Shown: piece by piece, positions 20,188 to 29,621 of the stretch
Position numbering within the stretch: the stretch's first letter is position 1
Layout of the letters: each line of letters begins with the position of its first letter
Source of the DNA: Prochlorococcus sp. AG-363-N20
GTDB taxonomy: Bacteria > Cyanobacteriota > Cyanobacteriia > PCC-6307 > Cyanobiaceae
Assembly: GCA_003280105.1 (NCBI GenBank)
Contig: QCFX01000012.1
Location: 1 to 48,977, forward strand
Reading direction: 5' to 3'
DNA: 48,977 bases
The notes under the pieces: model-generated
What the model saw: the letters and a program-made list of their open reading frames with translations, nothing else
Told to the model about the DNA's origin: nothing
The model's database searches: none
Made by a program: the position numbers and the translations under genes

Positions 20188-20388
20188 ATGTCACGTTCTC
20201 GAGCCGTAAATAGATCAAACCGGTTTATTGCAAAAAGGAGAAGAAGAGCTCTTCGCTCTGTAGTGCCTGGCCTGCGAGAAGACTTAAGTCAAGAAATTAA
20301 ATCAATTGACCATTCTGAGCAGTTGCAAAAGAAACTGTCTGACAAAGAAGTTTTGCTAGAGCTACTAGAGCCTGATGAGAGGGTTTAA
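20188..20388 (+). CDS. small basic protein of unknown function
   Basis: A 66-residue protein that starts at ATG 20188, preceded by a perfect AAGGAGG ribosome site four bases upstream (20177-20183). The N-terminal half is very basic (SNRFIAKRRRRALRSVVPGL), while the C-terminal half is acidic and probably helical (SDKEVLLELLEPDER). The basic patch suggests nucleic-acid or ribosome contact, but I do not recognise a family. It is not ribosomal protein S21, which it resembles only in size and charge. A strong bidirectional terminator follows it. Confidence 0.75.
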   Translation: MSRSRAVNRSNRFIAKRRRRALRSVVPGLREDLSQEIKSIDHSEQLQKKLSDKEVLLELLEPDERV

Positions 20389-20393
20389 TGAAA

Positions 20394-20427
20394 GAAAGGA
20401 AGGGACTCGAATAATTCCCTTCCTTTT
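20394..20427. terminator. bidirectional Rho-independent terminator
   Basis: A perfect 11-bp stem between AAAGGAAGGGA (20395-20405) and TCCCTTCCTTT (20416-20426) with a 10-nt loop. On the plus strand the stem runs into TTTTA, and on the minus strand into TTTCTTTC. It sits between two convergent genes, the basic protein and the RNA-binding protein, and can serve both. Confidence 0.8.
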
Positions 20428-20442
20428 ATCGGAGAGGTAGCT

Positions 20443-20742
20443 TTATCTGCGATTACCTCCCCCGCCTCCATAGCCTCCTCTATTGCCACCGCGACCTCCT
20501 TCACGAGGTGTCGCTTTGTTAACTCTTATCATTCGCCCCATCCATTCAACTTCTTGTAGGTCGTCAATCGCTTTTTGTTCGTCAGCGTCATTAACCATTT
20601 CAACGAAGGCAAATCCGCGCTTTCTTCCAGTCTCTCTGTCGAGAGGCAGGCTGCATTGTTTGACTTCACCGTATTGACTGAACAAGTCGATTAAATCTTC
20701 TTGCTCAGCTTGGAAAGACAAGTTTCCTATGTAAATAGTCAT
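20443..20742 (-). CDS. RRM-type RNA-binding protein (Rbp family)
   Basis: A 99-residue cyanobacterial RNA-binding protein with one RRM domain and a glycine-rich tail. RNP2 is IYIGNLSF at residues 3-10 and RNP1 is KRGFAFVEM near residue 45. The tail is GGRGGNRGGYGGGGGNRR. Such proteins are often induced by cold and affect mRNA stability or localisation. I use the ATG at 20740-20742 because MTIYIGNLS is the family start; the frame runs 15 codons further upstream. The long gene-free leader before it fits post-transcriptional control. Confidence 0.93.
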   Translation of the reverse strand: MTIYIGNLSFQAEQEDLIDLFSQYGEVKQCSLPLDRETGRKRGFAFVEMVNDADEQKAIDDLQEVEWMGRMIRVNKATPREGGRGGNRGGYGGGGGNRR

Positions 20743-21352
20743 TCCTAAAGGGACTAAGGGTATTGAATCAGTGAAGCTTGGGGTCAAAAAGGGAAGCCTT
20801 GGATGCTGGAGCCATTGAAGCTAAAGCTTTAGGAGCAAGCCGTTTGGAGCCTTTGAGCTGATGCTGATGCTTCATTAAACTACAGTGCTACGACCCATTT
20901 AGGGCTTTAAGTTGATAGTCGGATGCTAAATCTAATTAGACTCCTTCTAAAGAAAAACAATTTAACTGCATTCAATATTTGATCTAATTAGATACAACAA
21001 GCATAATTCTATCTATCTATTGATTGTTTGCACAGAGGCATAAATGATATCTGAATACCAAGAAGTACCTGCTCTAATGATTTTTTTTTGGCTAAATAGG
21101 TAACCATTTTGTTCCTCTAGGATTAATTGTTTCTCCTTATTCTTATCGCAAGCTCAATAGACATGTAGTAATAGATTTTACTGAATTGACTTGGGTGAAA
21201 TAGTTAAATAAGTTGTTCGACGGCCCTTTCTTGAAGCCATCTTACCCTTTATGTGGTTGTTTACTATTAATACTTGGAGATGCACAGCTCAGAATAAATA
21301 GGATGCTAAATGATTGCCAGAGAGGTTGTTCTTATGAAACAAGGTTTTTGCC
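20743..21352. other. 610-bp gene-free region between the RRM gene and the helicase gene
   Basis: This spacer lies upstream of the RRM gene and downstream of the helicase gene, both on the minus strand. It probably contains the promoter and a long 5' leader of the RRM gene. On the minus strand a 35-codon frame (20768-20875, starting MKHQHQLKGSKR) ends 26 bp before the RRM start and could be a leader peptide or chance. Apart from A/T runs such as the nine T's near 21079-21087, I see no tRNA, known small RNA or strong terminator. Confidence 0.45.
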
Positions 21353-23158
21353 TTAATCTTGGCGGTTTATTTGTAATTCTCTATTCATAACTCTAAGCTT
21401 TTTCAAATCATTAAATACCTCATTAGGCATTCCTTTGGGTAGGTCGATGTAGCTATAGCTTTCGAAAATCTGAATTCGGCCAATCATTCTTCCTTGTAAT
21501 CCAGCCTCATTTGCAATTGCACCCACCAAATTCCCTGGCTTAACTCTGTCCCTATGCCCGACTTCTACACGAAATCTTTCCATATTTCGTTCTAGTTGTC
21601 GAGGATCCCGATCATTTCTTCTGCGGGAGTTGCCTCTTTCCTCTCGCCGGTCATTTTTACGAACACGTTGTGAGGATTGCTTTATCCAATTCTCATCACC
21701 TTGAACTAATAAAGGTGATGAGCCTATGGCAAGATTCAATGCGGCAAAAGCTAGTTGTTCGGAATCGATTTCAAGCTCTTTCCCTACGTTTTCTAAAACT
21801 TCTTTTAGAAGAGTTGTTTCTTCTTCATGCTCTCTTCCTGTAGAAGCTGAACTTGCAAGACGTTCTTGCAGCTTCTCTAGACGACTTTTATTAATAAGAG
21901 AATTGCTTGGGACTTCCATTTGATCAATTTGCTGACCAACAGCTCGCTCAAGATTGCGCAAGAAATGTCTTTCTCTGTGATTGACGAAAAGGATGGCCTC
22001 TCCATTCCTTCCTGCTCTTCCAGTACGACCTATGCGATGAACATATGCTTCGCCATCGAAAGGCATGTCATAGTTAATGACTAAAGCGATTCTTTCTACG
22101 TCGAGCCCTCGCGCCGCGACATCCGTAGCAACAAGGATATTGATACTTCCTTTTCGTAAGCGGTCAATAGTTCTCTCTCTTTGGTTTTGAGGCACGTCAC
22201 CATTTAATACTGCAACATCGTGACCTGAGCTTTCCAACGCTTCGGCAACAATCAGGGTTATTGCCTTTGTTCGGACAAATATAATTACACCTTCTCCGGT
22301 AACTGCTTCTAAAACTCTTTTAAGGGCTTCTACTTTATAGCTGTTATGTATATTTATAAATCGTTGTCTAATTAATCTAGCTTCTTGTTGCTTTGACTTG
22401 ATAGTGATTTCTGCAGGCTCATTTAAATACCTTTTCGATAACCGTCGAATCTCAGAGGGCATTGTTGCTGAGAATAGGACTAATTGTCTTTCTTCTGGTA
22501 GCTGACCAAGTATCCATTCGACATCATCTATAAATCCCATTCGGAGCATTTCATCTGCTTCGTCAAGCACTAGACAACTGAGGTCAACAGTATTCATAGT
22601 GCCTTGGCGCATATGGTCCATCACACGACCAGGAGTACCTACCACAACGTCTACTCCTTTCTTAAGGGTGCTGACTTGTGATCGAAAATCAGCCCCTCCA
22701 TATACAGCTAAGACTTTTAAATTAGGGTGCCCAGCGGCATAGGAACGGAAAGACTCAGCTACTTGCATTGCCAGCTCTCTTGTTGGGGCGAGAACTAATA
22801 CCTGAGGATTCTTCTTGTTTTCTTTTAACCTCTCTAAAATAGGTAGAGCAAATGCGGCAGTTTTGCCCGTTCCTGTTTGGGCTTGGCCAACAAGATCACG
22901 GCCTAGCATCAGTTCCGGGAAAGCAGCCTTTTGAATAGGGGAAGGATCTTTGTATCCTTTTTTCTCAAGTGTTTCGATTAAGGCATCACTAAAGCCAAAG
23001 CCATCAAAACCACTCTGATGGGTTTTGTCTGTTGACTCGCTATCGACTTTTAATTCTTCTTCAGGCTCTATAGGGGTGTCAGTTTGTGGAATTCTGTCAC
23101 TTGAGTCATTTGTCTCAAGTGAGCACAAGATTTCCTCGATTGCCTTTTCCTTAGTCAT
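21353..23158 (-). CDS. deaD: DEAD-box ATP-dependent RNA helicase (DeaD/CsdA-like)
   Basis: A 601-residue helicase. Motif I is AQTGTGKT (93-100), Ia is PTRELA, II is LDEADEML, III is SAT, and motif VI is HRIGRTGRAGR. An acidic N-terminal extension of about 50 residues precedes the core. After the core come a helical dimerisation region, a basic R/E/D-rich linker (RREERGNSRRRNDRD) and a DbpA-type RNA-binding domain (VGAIANEAGLQGRMIGRI). This is the CsdA architecture: cold adaptation, ribosome assembly and mRNA turnover. It may work with the downstream RRM protein. Confidence 0.94.
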   Translation of the reverse strand: MTKEKAIEEILCSLETNDSSDRIPQTDTPIEPEEELKVDSESTDKTHQSGFDGFGFSDALIETLEKKGYKDPSPIQKAAFPELMLGRDLVGQAQTGTGKTAAFALPILERLKENKKNPQVLVLAPTRELAMQVAESFRSYAAGHPNLKVLAVYGGADFRSQVSTLKKGVDVVVGTPGRVMDHMRQGTMNTVDLSCLVLDEADEMLRMGFIDDVEWILGQLPEERQLVLFSATMPSEIRRLSKRYLNEPAEITIKSKQQEARLIRQRFINIHNSYKVEALKRVLEAVTGEGVIIFVRTKAITLIVAEALESSGHDVAVLNGDVPQNQRERTIDRLRKGSINILVATDVAARGLDVERIALVINYDMPFDGEAYVHRIGRTGRAGRNGEAILFVNHRERHFLRNLERAVGQQIDQMEVPSNSLINKSRLEKLQERLASSASTGREHEEETTLLKEVLENVGKELEIDSEQLAFAALNLAIGSSPLLVQGDENWIKQSSQRVRKNDRREERGNSRRRNDRDPRQLERNMERFRVEVGHRDRVKPGNLVGAIANEAGLQGRMIGRIQIFESYSYIDLPKGMPNEVFNDLKKLRVMNRELQINRQD

Positions 23159-23288
23159 GTATCGAGCGTTGGCCTGATTGTTCTTTAATTCAGGCAGACA
23201 ACGTCCAATCGGTAAAGAACCGTGCTGTGTTGACTCGCCTTTTTAAAGGTTGAAGTTTTAATTTATCATCTGCCCTCGCTTTGGATGT

Positions 23289-25040
23289 TTAACCATTTAA
23301 TTTGCTTATTACAGGATTATTTCTGACTTGCACCGAGGGGATGAAAATATCTACGCTGTCTCTAGCCCTAGTAATAGCGGTATAAAGCATTCGTTTGTCA
23401 TAAAGATCTTGCTTAGTGCTTAATTTATTTTCTTTTGTAGCTTCAGAAATTTCTTCTGGCCACAAAACTATAACTTCATCAGCTTCACTCCCTTGTGCTT
23501 TATGAATTGTGATAGCTAGTGCAGGTTCAATAGCTTTTAATCTTGCTGGATTAATTAGTCTGGTAACAAGCTTTTGGGATTCAGTTAAAACACGAAACAG
23601 TAAGCGCCGTTGGTTCCCCTCTCCAATTACGATGCCTATATCTCCGTTAGCAAGCCCTAGCTCTGATTGGTTCTCACTGCACATGACAGGAGTTCCTTGA
23701 GGCCAGTCCGTCATATTGTCTTTGAAACTTGGGCCTAGAAAACTCTTATGAACTTCGTCAACACCCCAAAAGCCAAGTTTTTTAGGACATAGAACCATTA
23801 AATTTTCAATAGAGCTAAGAATTAACTCTGCTTCAGCCCCAATGGTTATATCTGTTGTGCTTGATGGTGACAAATTTTCTGGGAGGATTTTAAGGAGTTG
23901 TTGAGTTAATTCCTCTAGATCCCTTAAATGATCCCGAAGTTGGGTTGTTAACAAGTTAGGAATTAAACGTTCTTTGCATTGATGTGCTTTTATATTTGCG
24001 GTCTTAGAGGTCTTAAATAGTTTGTCCCAAAATGAATACAGTTCTTTTTGGCAAAGTAAATTACTAAGAGATGCAAGATCTCCGCGATTGCGATAAGTCT
24101 TTTTCAGATGTATGGCTCCTTCGTCAAAATAGATACGAGTATCGTTTTTTTGTAGCCGATGCCATATGGCCCCACTGTTTATGGGAGGCAATTGGTTTGG
24201 ATCGCCAACTAAAACAAGTTGGCTTTGGTGGGGTAGTGCCTCAAGCAATGCTTTCATAAGCGCGATATCAACCATTGACATTTCGTCGACAACTAATAAA
24301 TCCAAATTTAGAGGATTGTTTTTATTCTTTTTATAACTCCCATGGCTAGCACCAAGCCATCGGTGGAGGGTGCTGCAAGGAATCTCTGAAAGACTTTGAC
24401 TAGGGAGAGTCTGAATCTTTTGGATTCCTTTTTGAACACTTGCTTGTAGCCGTGCTGCGGCTTTTCCTGTTGGTGCGGCTAGTCCAACCTTCAGAGTTGG
24501 TTTTATTTCAAGAGCTCTTTGAAGTATCTTTACGACCGTACTGGTTTTGCCTGTTCCAGGCCCACCACTTAGCAACAAAACACCTTGATGAATGATTGCT
24601 TCTACAGCTAACTTTTGCTCAGTATTGAGTCCTTGTAAGTTAATGGGATCTGTTTTTGGAGAGATACTTGCTACAAGTAACTTTGTGTTTTTTGCCCTGA
24701 CTTTTAGGTTCTTGATGACTTCTTCCATTTCTTCATGCCACCGTCTCCAACTCAGTTGATTCTCTATTAGAACCATGGGAGAAGTATCCCCATCAAGCCA
24801 CCCACTTGCTTTTAGAGCTTCTAGATGTGCTTCTGGCCAACCTTTACATCTTAAATTGGGAGGAGCAGAAAACTTGTTCATTAGTATGTCTACTTCTCCT
24901 TCAAATAAAGAATCCATTAGGGCATCTACCACATCTTCTAAATGAGAAGAGGCTTGCTTAGGAGGGATTCGTCTCAATAAAGTTTGAAACAGTGCGCCTT
25001 TAACTTTGGAAGAGCGCTTATGTTTGTTGTCGAAATTCAT
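23289..25040 (-). CDS. recD: exonuclease V alpha subunit RecD
   Basis: A 583-residue superfamily 1B helicase, the 5'-3' motor of RecBCD. Motif I is GGPGTGKT (159-166), the Walker B region is LLVVDEMSMVD, motif III is LVLVGDPNQLPP, and the C-terminal motif is LAITIHKAQGSEADEVIVL. It begins with the ATG at 25038-25040 that overlaps the recB TGA (ATGA), so translation is coupled. Length matches RecD of gammaproteobacterial type (about 600) rather than the longer RecD2. Confidence 0.95.
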   Translation of the reverse strand: MNFDNKHKRSSKVKGALFQTLLRRIPPKQASSHLEDVVDALMDSLFEGEVDILMNKFSAPPNLRCKGWPEAHLEALKASGWLDGDTSPMVLIENQLSWRRWHEEMEEVIKNLKVRAKNTKLLVASISPKTDPINLQGLNTEQKLAVEAIIHQGVLLLSGGPGTGKTSTVVKILQRALEIKPTLKVGLAAPTGKAAARLQASVQKGIQKIQTLPSQSLSEIPCSTLHRWLGASHGSYKKNKNNPLNLDLLVVDEMSMVDIALMKALLEALPHQSQLVLVGDPNQLPPINSGAIWHRLQKNDTRIYFDEGAIHLKKTYRNRGDLASLSNLLCQKELYSFWDKLFKTSKTANIKAHQCKERLIPNLLTTQLRDHLRDLEELTQQLLKILPENLSPSSTTDITIGAEAELILSSIENLMVLCPKKLGFWGVDEVHKSFLGPSFKDNMTDWPQGTPVMCSENQSELGLANGDIGIVIGEGNQRRLLFRVLTESQKLVTRLINPARLKAIEPALAITIHKAQGSEADEVIVLWPEEISEATKENKLSTKQDLYDKRMLYTAITRARDSVDIFIPSVQVRNNPVISKLNG

Positions 25041-28000
25041 TTTCCCCCTTCTTGCAGTAGACGATCGAGCTCTATTACGCGAGCTAAAGAGGCCTTCTCA
25101 ACGATTAAACCTGGGATTTGTTTGATATCTGGAATACTTTCAAGAGCTTGGGCTCCAGGCACTCCTCTTAAAAAAAGATATATATAGCCCCCTAAATGTT
25201 TTTTGGAATCGTAATTTGGCAGTCGCCATTTTAAGAAACGATGAAGTGCTACCAGATAAAGATGAGCCTGAAGTGGGTAATGGTGTAGGAGCATTTGTTC
25301 TTCCATTGCTTTCTCGGTGTATTCAGAAGGGCCACAAGCTAAAACTTCCCCTTCTTCATTAAGTTTCCCAATCCAGTTGCTTTTCCAATCTGCGACCCAC
25401 CAGCGTGCATTTGCCAAATTCTCTTGATCAGTGAAAACCAAGTCAATTGAGCCTGTAAGAAAACCTCGACTATATATATTTAGTTTGGCGAGTTTTGGCA
25501 CGTAATCCGATCCGAAACGAGCATCGGGATCTTGCATAAAGACTTTTACAAGATCTAAAGATGTGATTTGATTTCCTTTTTGGGCAAGAGGAAGATCAAA
25601 ACTAAGCTCATGAAGACGCCTCTCTGAAGAGATGTCCTTAAGTTTTTGTTTCCCTAAGGGTCCGCCTATCGGAGTTCCTAGAACTTGAGTGAGACCATCC
25701 TGAACATTTTTGAGTAATTCAATTCCAAGTCCAGTTCTACTAAGCTCTTCTTCGATGATCATTGTCGCCTCTGGTTGGTGAAGTGGTTCACAGAATTCGA
25801 CTCTTTCTAATATTCGGTGTAAGCAATCCCCTGCTGAGGCTCCTCGTGGGAAGTTGCCAAGTGGGCTCTGATTAGACCAAATCATGCTTGATTTAGAATG
25901 GATAATTTCGGGTATGGTCGGCTCTAATGATTCTCGAAATCGTTGATCAAGATCTTTTCCTTCCTCTAAGCCGATTAAGTCTGAATTATGAAAACTATTA
26001 TTTTGATTGTGAACCCATGAAGAATAGCTATTTCTACGCCAACTGAAGTCAAGTTTTCTTTGTGGTATGGCTCCTAGAGATAGTTCGCCTTTTAAGGGGG
26101 GGGGACTCCATTGACTATTGATTTGTTCAGTTTGTGCAGTCGTCAGATTGACTTTGAGCTTATTACTGGTTATCCATTGATTCATTTTGCTATTTGTTAG
26201 CTCATCTAAATCTGCATCTAGTAAGGATGGTCCGAACAATAAAGAGGTCAGGGGGTTCCCTTTTTGCTTTGCTCCTTTTGCCCATAAAATTATTAAATGA
26301 TCGCATGCCCGTGTAATAGCTACATATGCCAGTCTTTCTGCTTCTTCAAATGCAGCTTGTTTGTTTTCTTCCGCGGCTTCTTTCCCTGCTCCCCAATTGC
26401 TATTTAGTGAAATAAGCCAATTATCCGATGTGCCTAATCTCCATAAAGGTCCAACAGGTACTGGCGGTGCTTGCCAAAGGTATGGACAAATTACTACTCG
26501 ATATTCCAGTCCTTTACTCCGATGTATGGTTACCACATTGATTGCGCTTTCAGCAATATCACTATTAGGTTCACGCTTACTCGTAATAGTTTCATTTTGA
26601 TTTAGACGTTCTTTTCTTAACCACATAGCCGCTCGAGTTGCGTCTAAACCTTGGGAATGTATTGCTTCTTGAACTAACTGAGAGCATTGATAAAGGTCGC
26701 TGAGCATTCTTCCTCTTTCAGAAAGATCTGCCATTTTGTGACCGTCTAATAATTCAGAAAGACACCCCAAAATGCCTAAATTGGAAAAGTTATTTGACCA
26801 AAAGCTGAAACGAAGAGCCAAATTATCAAGCTGCCCATTCTTTTCAGACTCTTTAAGCTCCTCAACACTCCATTGTATTAATGAGGAGCAGGCAACAAGG
26901 CGAAGATTTGAAGAATTCCCTGGTTTAGCAAGACAATCTAGAAAACGTTGTAAGACTTCAGCCGCATTGCTTTTCAAGACATCTCCTTGACTAACTAAGC
27001 GACTGGGAAGCCCAGCACAAGCAAGTGATTCGCGGATTTTATTTGCTTGCTCATGGCGTCCGACCAATATACAGATATCGGAAAGATCTAAGTCATTCTT
27101 GTGGCCCTCTAATAGAGTTAATACAGAATTAGTAATTGCTGTGGGAATGACTTTTTCGAGTGTGGTTTTGGAGGTTGATGTTTTTTGGCTTTCTGAGGTG
27201 TCTTCTGAATTTTCTTCTACAGTTAAGAGTTGAATGGGAGAGATGATATTTGCGAGGTTTGTTTCTAGTTGATTTTGGACACAAGAAATTAAAGGAGGGA
27301 CTTTTAAATTTGAACGAATTAAGCCTACCGCCAATAAAGAATTGATTCCCTTCATAAGAGGAGCTTTAGTGCGATAGTTGTCTAATAAGACATCAATGCG
27401 TTCCACCTCAGACCTTGCTTGTTTATATATATTTAGATCGCCTCCCCTAAACCGATAAATAGCTTGTTTAGGGTCTCCTACCAATATCATTAAATGTTTT
27501 TTACTAATTGCAAAGGCTTGTTTAAGGAAGCGCCATTGAATGGAATCAGTGTCTTGAAACTCGTCAATGAGTATGACTTGGTAACGTAGACGTAGTTTCT
27601 TCAGTAAGACTTCCTTTTGGGAAAGACTTTCTTTTTTGTTTTGTGTGATGGGTTTAGGGTCAACAGCTTTAAGGAGGCCTCCGTAGCTAATAATTCCTTG
27701 AGATTTCCTTCGTTTTTCCAGCTCAACTAAAGACCAACTCAATGCATGCCTTAACACTTGTTCTGCTGGCCCATCCCATAATTCGGCAATGGCTGTTTGC
27801 AGATTAGGTCTTATTAGAGAAGGGTTTTCTTCTCCGCAACGTATTGCGGTTTCAACTGTCACACCGGGATGAAAATAGTTCGCAAATAGTCTCTGTTGAC
27901 GAATTACTCCATAAGATATTTTTGAACTAGCATCTTGTGCCTCTGCTCCAACCAGAACATCTTCAATCCAATTAGTTATCTCTTCGTAACGATTTTTAAG

Positions 28001-28840
28001 TGGCTTCGGACTGAATGGTTTTGTGTCTTTGTTCCCTTCTGACCGCCATTCTTTCGCCTGAACTTTCAAACCTTCTTCTAGATCGTAGCCTTCTTGTCTC
28101 CAATAAGAAAGAAAAATTTCCCATAGGTTTTTTACCCATTCGTCAAATTGCTTTGCAAGAGGTTCAAATGGCTCTACTTTCAGACTTTCAATATTGAAGG
28201 AAAGACTAGGGTCATTATCGAGTTTTATAAGTGTTTGAGATATTTTCTTGATGTCTATACCTGCAGCTTTGAGACCTTTTAAATGAGTAGCAGGAAGAGT
28301 TAAAATCTCTCGTTGCCAGTAGTTGTGAACCACCTCAAGGATTAGATCTAAATTTTCCTCTTCAAGGATAGGCTTAATAGGAGCGCCACAATCAATTGCT
28401 TCTCTTTGCAATGTCCGCTTACAAAAACCATGGATCGTTGTTATATCTGTGTAGTCAATACTTTCTAAGGCTTCTAGGAGACGACTTATCACCTGATGTC
28501 TATTGTTGTCATCTTGGGAATTAAGCTCAATCCAATTCTCTAAAACTGCATCACAAGACTTTGTCTCTAATCCTCTTGAAAGTGCATCGAGTCCTTCAAG
28601 AGCTGCTTCAAGTCGATTGCTGATTCTTGATTTAAGTTCGGAGGCTGCCGCCTCAGTAAAAGTAACTACTAGAATTTCGTTGATTGATGCCTTCCCCTCT
28701 GTTATCAGCCTTAGTACAAGGTGGGCAATGGCAAAGGTTTTCCCTGTCCCTGCACTTGCCTCAATTAAACGCAGCCCAGTATTTAATGGGTATGAATTAG
28801 GTTCAAACTTAGAGGTGCAAATCATATTGTTATTTCCCAT
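25037..28840 (-). CDS. recB: exonuclease V beta subunit RecB
   Basis: A 1267-residue UvrD-like helicase with a C-terminal nuclease. Motif I is ASAGTGKT (28-35), Walker B is ILIDEFQDTD, motif V/VI lies in VVTIHRSKGLEYRVVICPY, and the nuclease catalytic core is RWWVADWKSNW followed by YPLQAHLYLVAL. With RecC and RecD it processes double-strand breaks. Start ATG at 28838-28840. It is preceded by a 111-bp gap, then the methyltransferase gene and recC, all on the minus strand. Confidence 0.96.
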   Translation of the reverse strand: MGNNNMICTSKFEPNSYPLNTGLRLIEASAGTGKTFAIAHLVLRLITEGKASINEILVVTFTEAAASELKSRISNRLEAALEGLDALSRGLETKSCDAVLENWIELNSQDDNNRHQVISRLLEALESIDYTDITTIHGFCKRTLQREAIDCGAPIKPILEEENLDLILEVVHNYWQREILTLPATHLKGLKAAGIDIKKISQTLIKLDNDPSLSFNIESLKVEPFEPLAKQFDEWVKNLWEIFLSYWRQEGYDLEEGLKVQAKEWRSEGNKDTKPFSPKPLKNRYEEITNWIEDVLVGAEAQDASSKISYGVIRQQRLFANYFHPGVTVETAIRCGEENPSLIRPNLQTAIAELWDGPAEQVLRHALSWSLVELEKRRKSQGIISYGGLLKAVDPKPITQNKKESLSQKEVLLKKLRLRYQVILIDEFQDTDSIQWRFLKQAFAISKKHLMILVGDPKQAIYRFRGGDLNIYKQARSEVERIDVLLDNYRTKAPLMKGINSLLAVGLIRSNLKVPPLISCVQNQLETNLANIISPIQLLTVEENSEDTSESQKTSTSKTTLEKVIPTAITNSVLTLLEGHKNDLDLSDICILVGRHEQANKIRESLACAGLPSRLVSQGDVLKSNAAEVLQRFLDCLAKPGNSSNLRLVACSSLIQWSVEELKESEKNGQLDNLALRFSFWSNNFSNLGILGCLSELLDGHKMADLSERGRMLSDLYQCSQLVQEAIHSQGLDATRAAMWLRKERLNQNETITSKREPNSDIAESAINVVTIHRSKGLEYRVVICPYLWQAPPVPVGPLWRLGTSDNWLISLNSNWGAGKEAAEENKQAAFEEAERLAYVAITRACDHLIILWAKGAKQKGNPLTSLLFGPSLLDADLDELTNSKMNQWITSNKLKVNLTTAQTEQINSQWSPPPLKGELSLGAIPQRKLDFSWRRNSYSSWVHNQNNSFHNSDLIGLEEGKDLDQRFRESLEPTIPEIIHSKSSMIWSNQSPLGNFPRGASAGDCLHRILERVEFCEPLHQPEATMIIEEELSRTGLGIELLKNVQDGLTQVLGTPIGGPLGKQKLKDISSERRLHELSFDLPLAQKGNQITSLDLVKVFMQDPDARFGSDYVPKLAKLNIYSRGFLTGSIDLVFTDQENLANARWWVADWKSNWIGKLNEEGEVLACGPSEYTEKAMEEQMLLHHYPLQAHLYLVALHRFLKWRLPNYDSKKHLGGYIYLFLRGVPGAQALESIPDIKQIPGLIVEKASLARVIELDRLLQEGGK

Positions 28841-28951
28841 GGCTACTTTCTTAAGACGTATTGCAAAGACCTAAAGAAAAATAGAGCACTCTCGTTCTTG
28901 TTAGTGATTAATTTAAGCATTATGAGGAGATTGGCTGGCATTAATCTTTTC

Positions 28952-29515
28952 TCATTCTCTCCAGTCTAGAAAAGGAATTTTCTTGAAGATTGCAGGTGTA
29001 TTGCTTAAATAGGCTCTATATCCAGAATGTGTTTTTTGCAATTGCCTCTCTTCTCTCATGGCCTTACTTTTCAGTGTTGCTGATAAAGCCACTAACAACA
29101 AAAGATGGAGAAAACTTCCAAGTGAAATCACCGTTCCTATAGAACTAACTATAAGAGCTTGATAAAGAGGGTGTCTGCAACGACTATATGCTTTAGTCGT
29201 TACTAACTTTGCTCCTGGCTTTGGATCAGGCAAAGGAGAAAGATTTACTCCTAAGTGCATCAATGCTCGAGTGGCAAGGGTTAAACCAAGAAGAATGATA
29301 GAAATCCCAGTAATAGTTAAAATTAAAGGCCATTCAAAGCCAATAACGATAGTTGAAGGCCAAGGAGGTAAAAGATGTGCTGTAATTAGAATTAGTTGAG
29401 CTATCAACCACCATTCTCCTTGTTGATTATTTATTAATCCTTTCCAACTTAGTCTCCAACCTGAAAAAGCCAGAACAATAAGGTTAGGAAGAGGTTTAAC
29501 ATCTTTTGGTTTCAT
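28952..29515 (-). CDS. isoprenylcysteine carboxyl methyltransferase / PEMT-like membrane protein
   Basis: A membrane methyltransferase-like protein of 187 residues from the ATG at 29513-29515. About four hydrophobic segments and the family SAM-binding signature are visible: KAYSRCRHPLYQALIVSSIG, where R-H-P-x-Y is diagnostic, and a C-terminal EERQLQKTHSGYRAYL matching the E-x-x-L ... Y-x-x-Y element. The substrate in bacteria is mostly unknown (lipids, quinone precursors or small thiols). It lies between recC and recB on the same strand. A TTG 27 nt upstream is an alternative start. Confidence 0.8.
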   Translation of the reverse strand: MKPKDVKPLPNLIVLAFSGWRLSWKGLINNQQGEWWLIAQLILITAHLLPPWPSTIVIGFEWPLILTITGISIILLGLTLATRALMHLGVNLSPLPDPKPGAKLVTTKAYSRCRHPLYQALIVSSIGTVISLGSFLHLLLLVALSATLKSKAMREERQLQKTHSGYRAYLSNTPAIFKKIPFLDWRE

Positions 29516-29621
29516 GGCATTTTTCAAGGTGCAGCTCACCAAATAAGATTTTAGACCAGGTATATGAAATCAGCTGATTAATCAGTTAACTTCAATAACC
29601 CATTTACATGGACTCCTTTTC

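Noticed and set aside
20743-21352. A possible known cyanobacterial small RNA (such as Yfr1) in the long spacer
   Set aside because: The characteristic ACTCCTCACAC core of Yfr1 was not found, and no stable hairpin with a T-run stood out.
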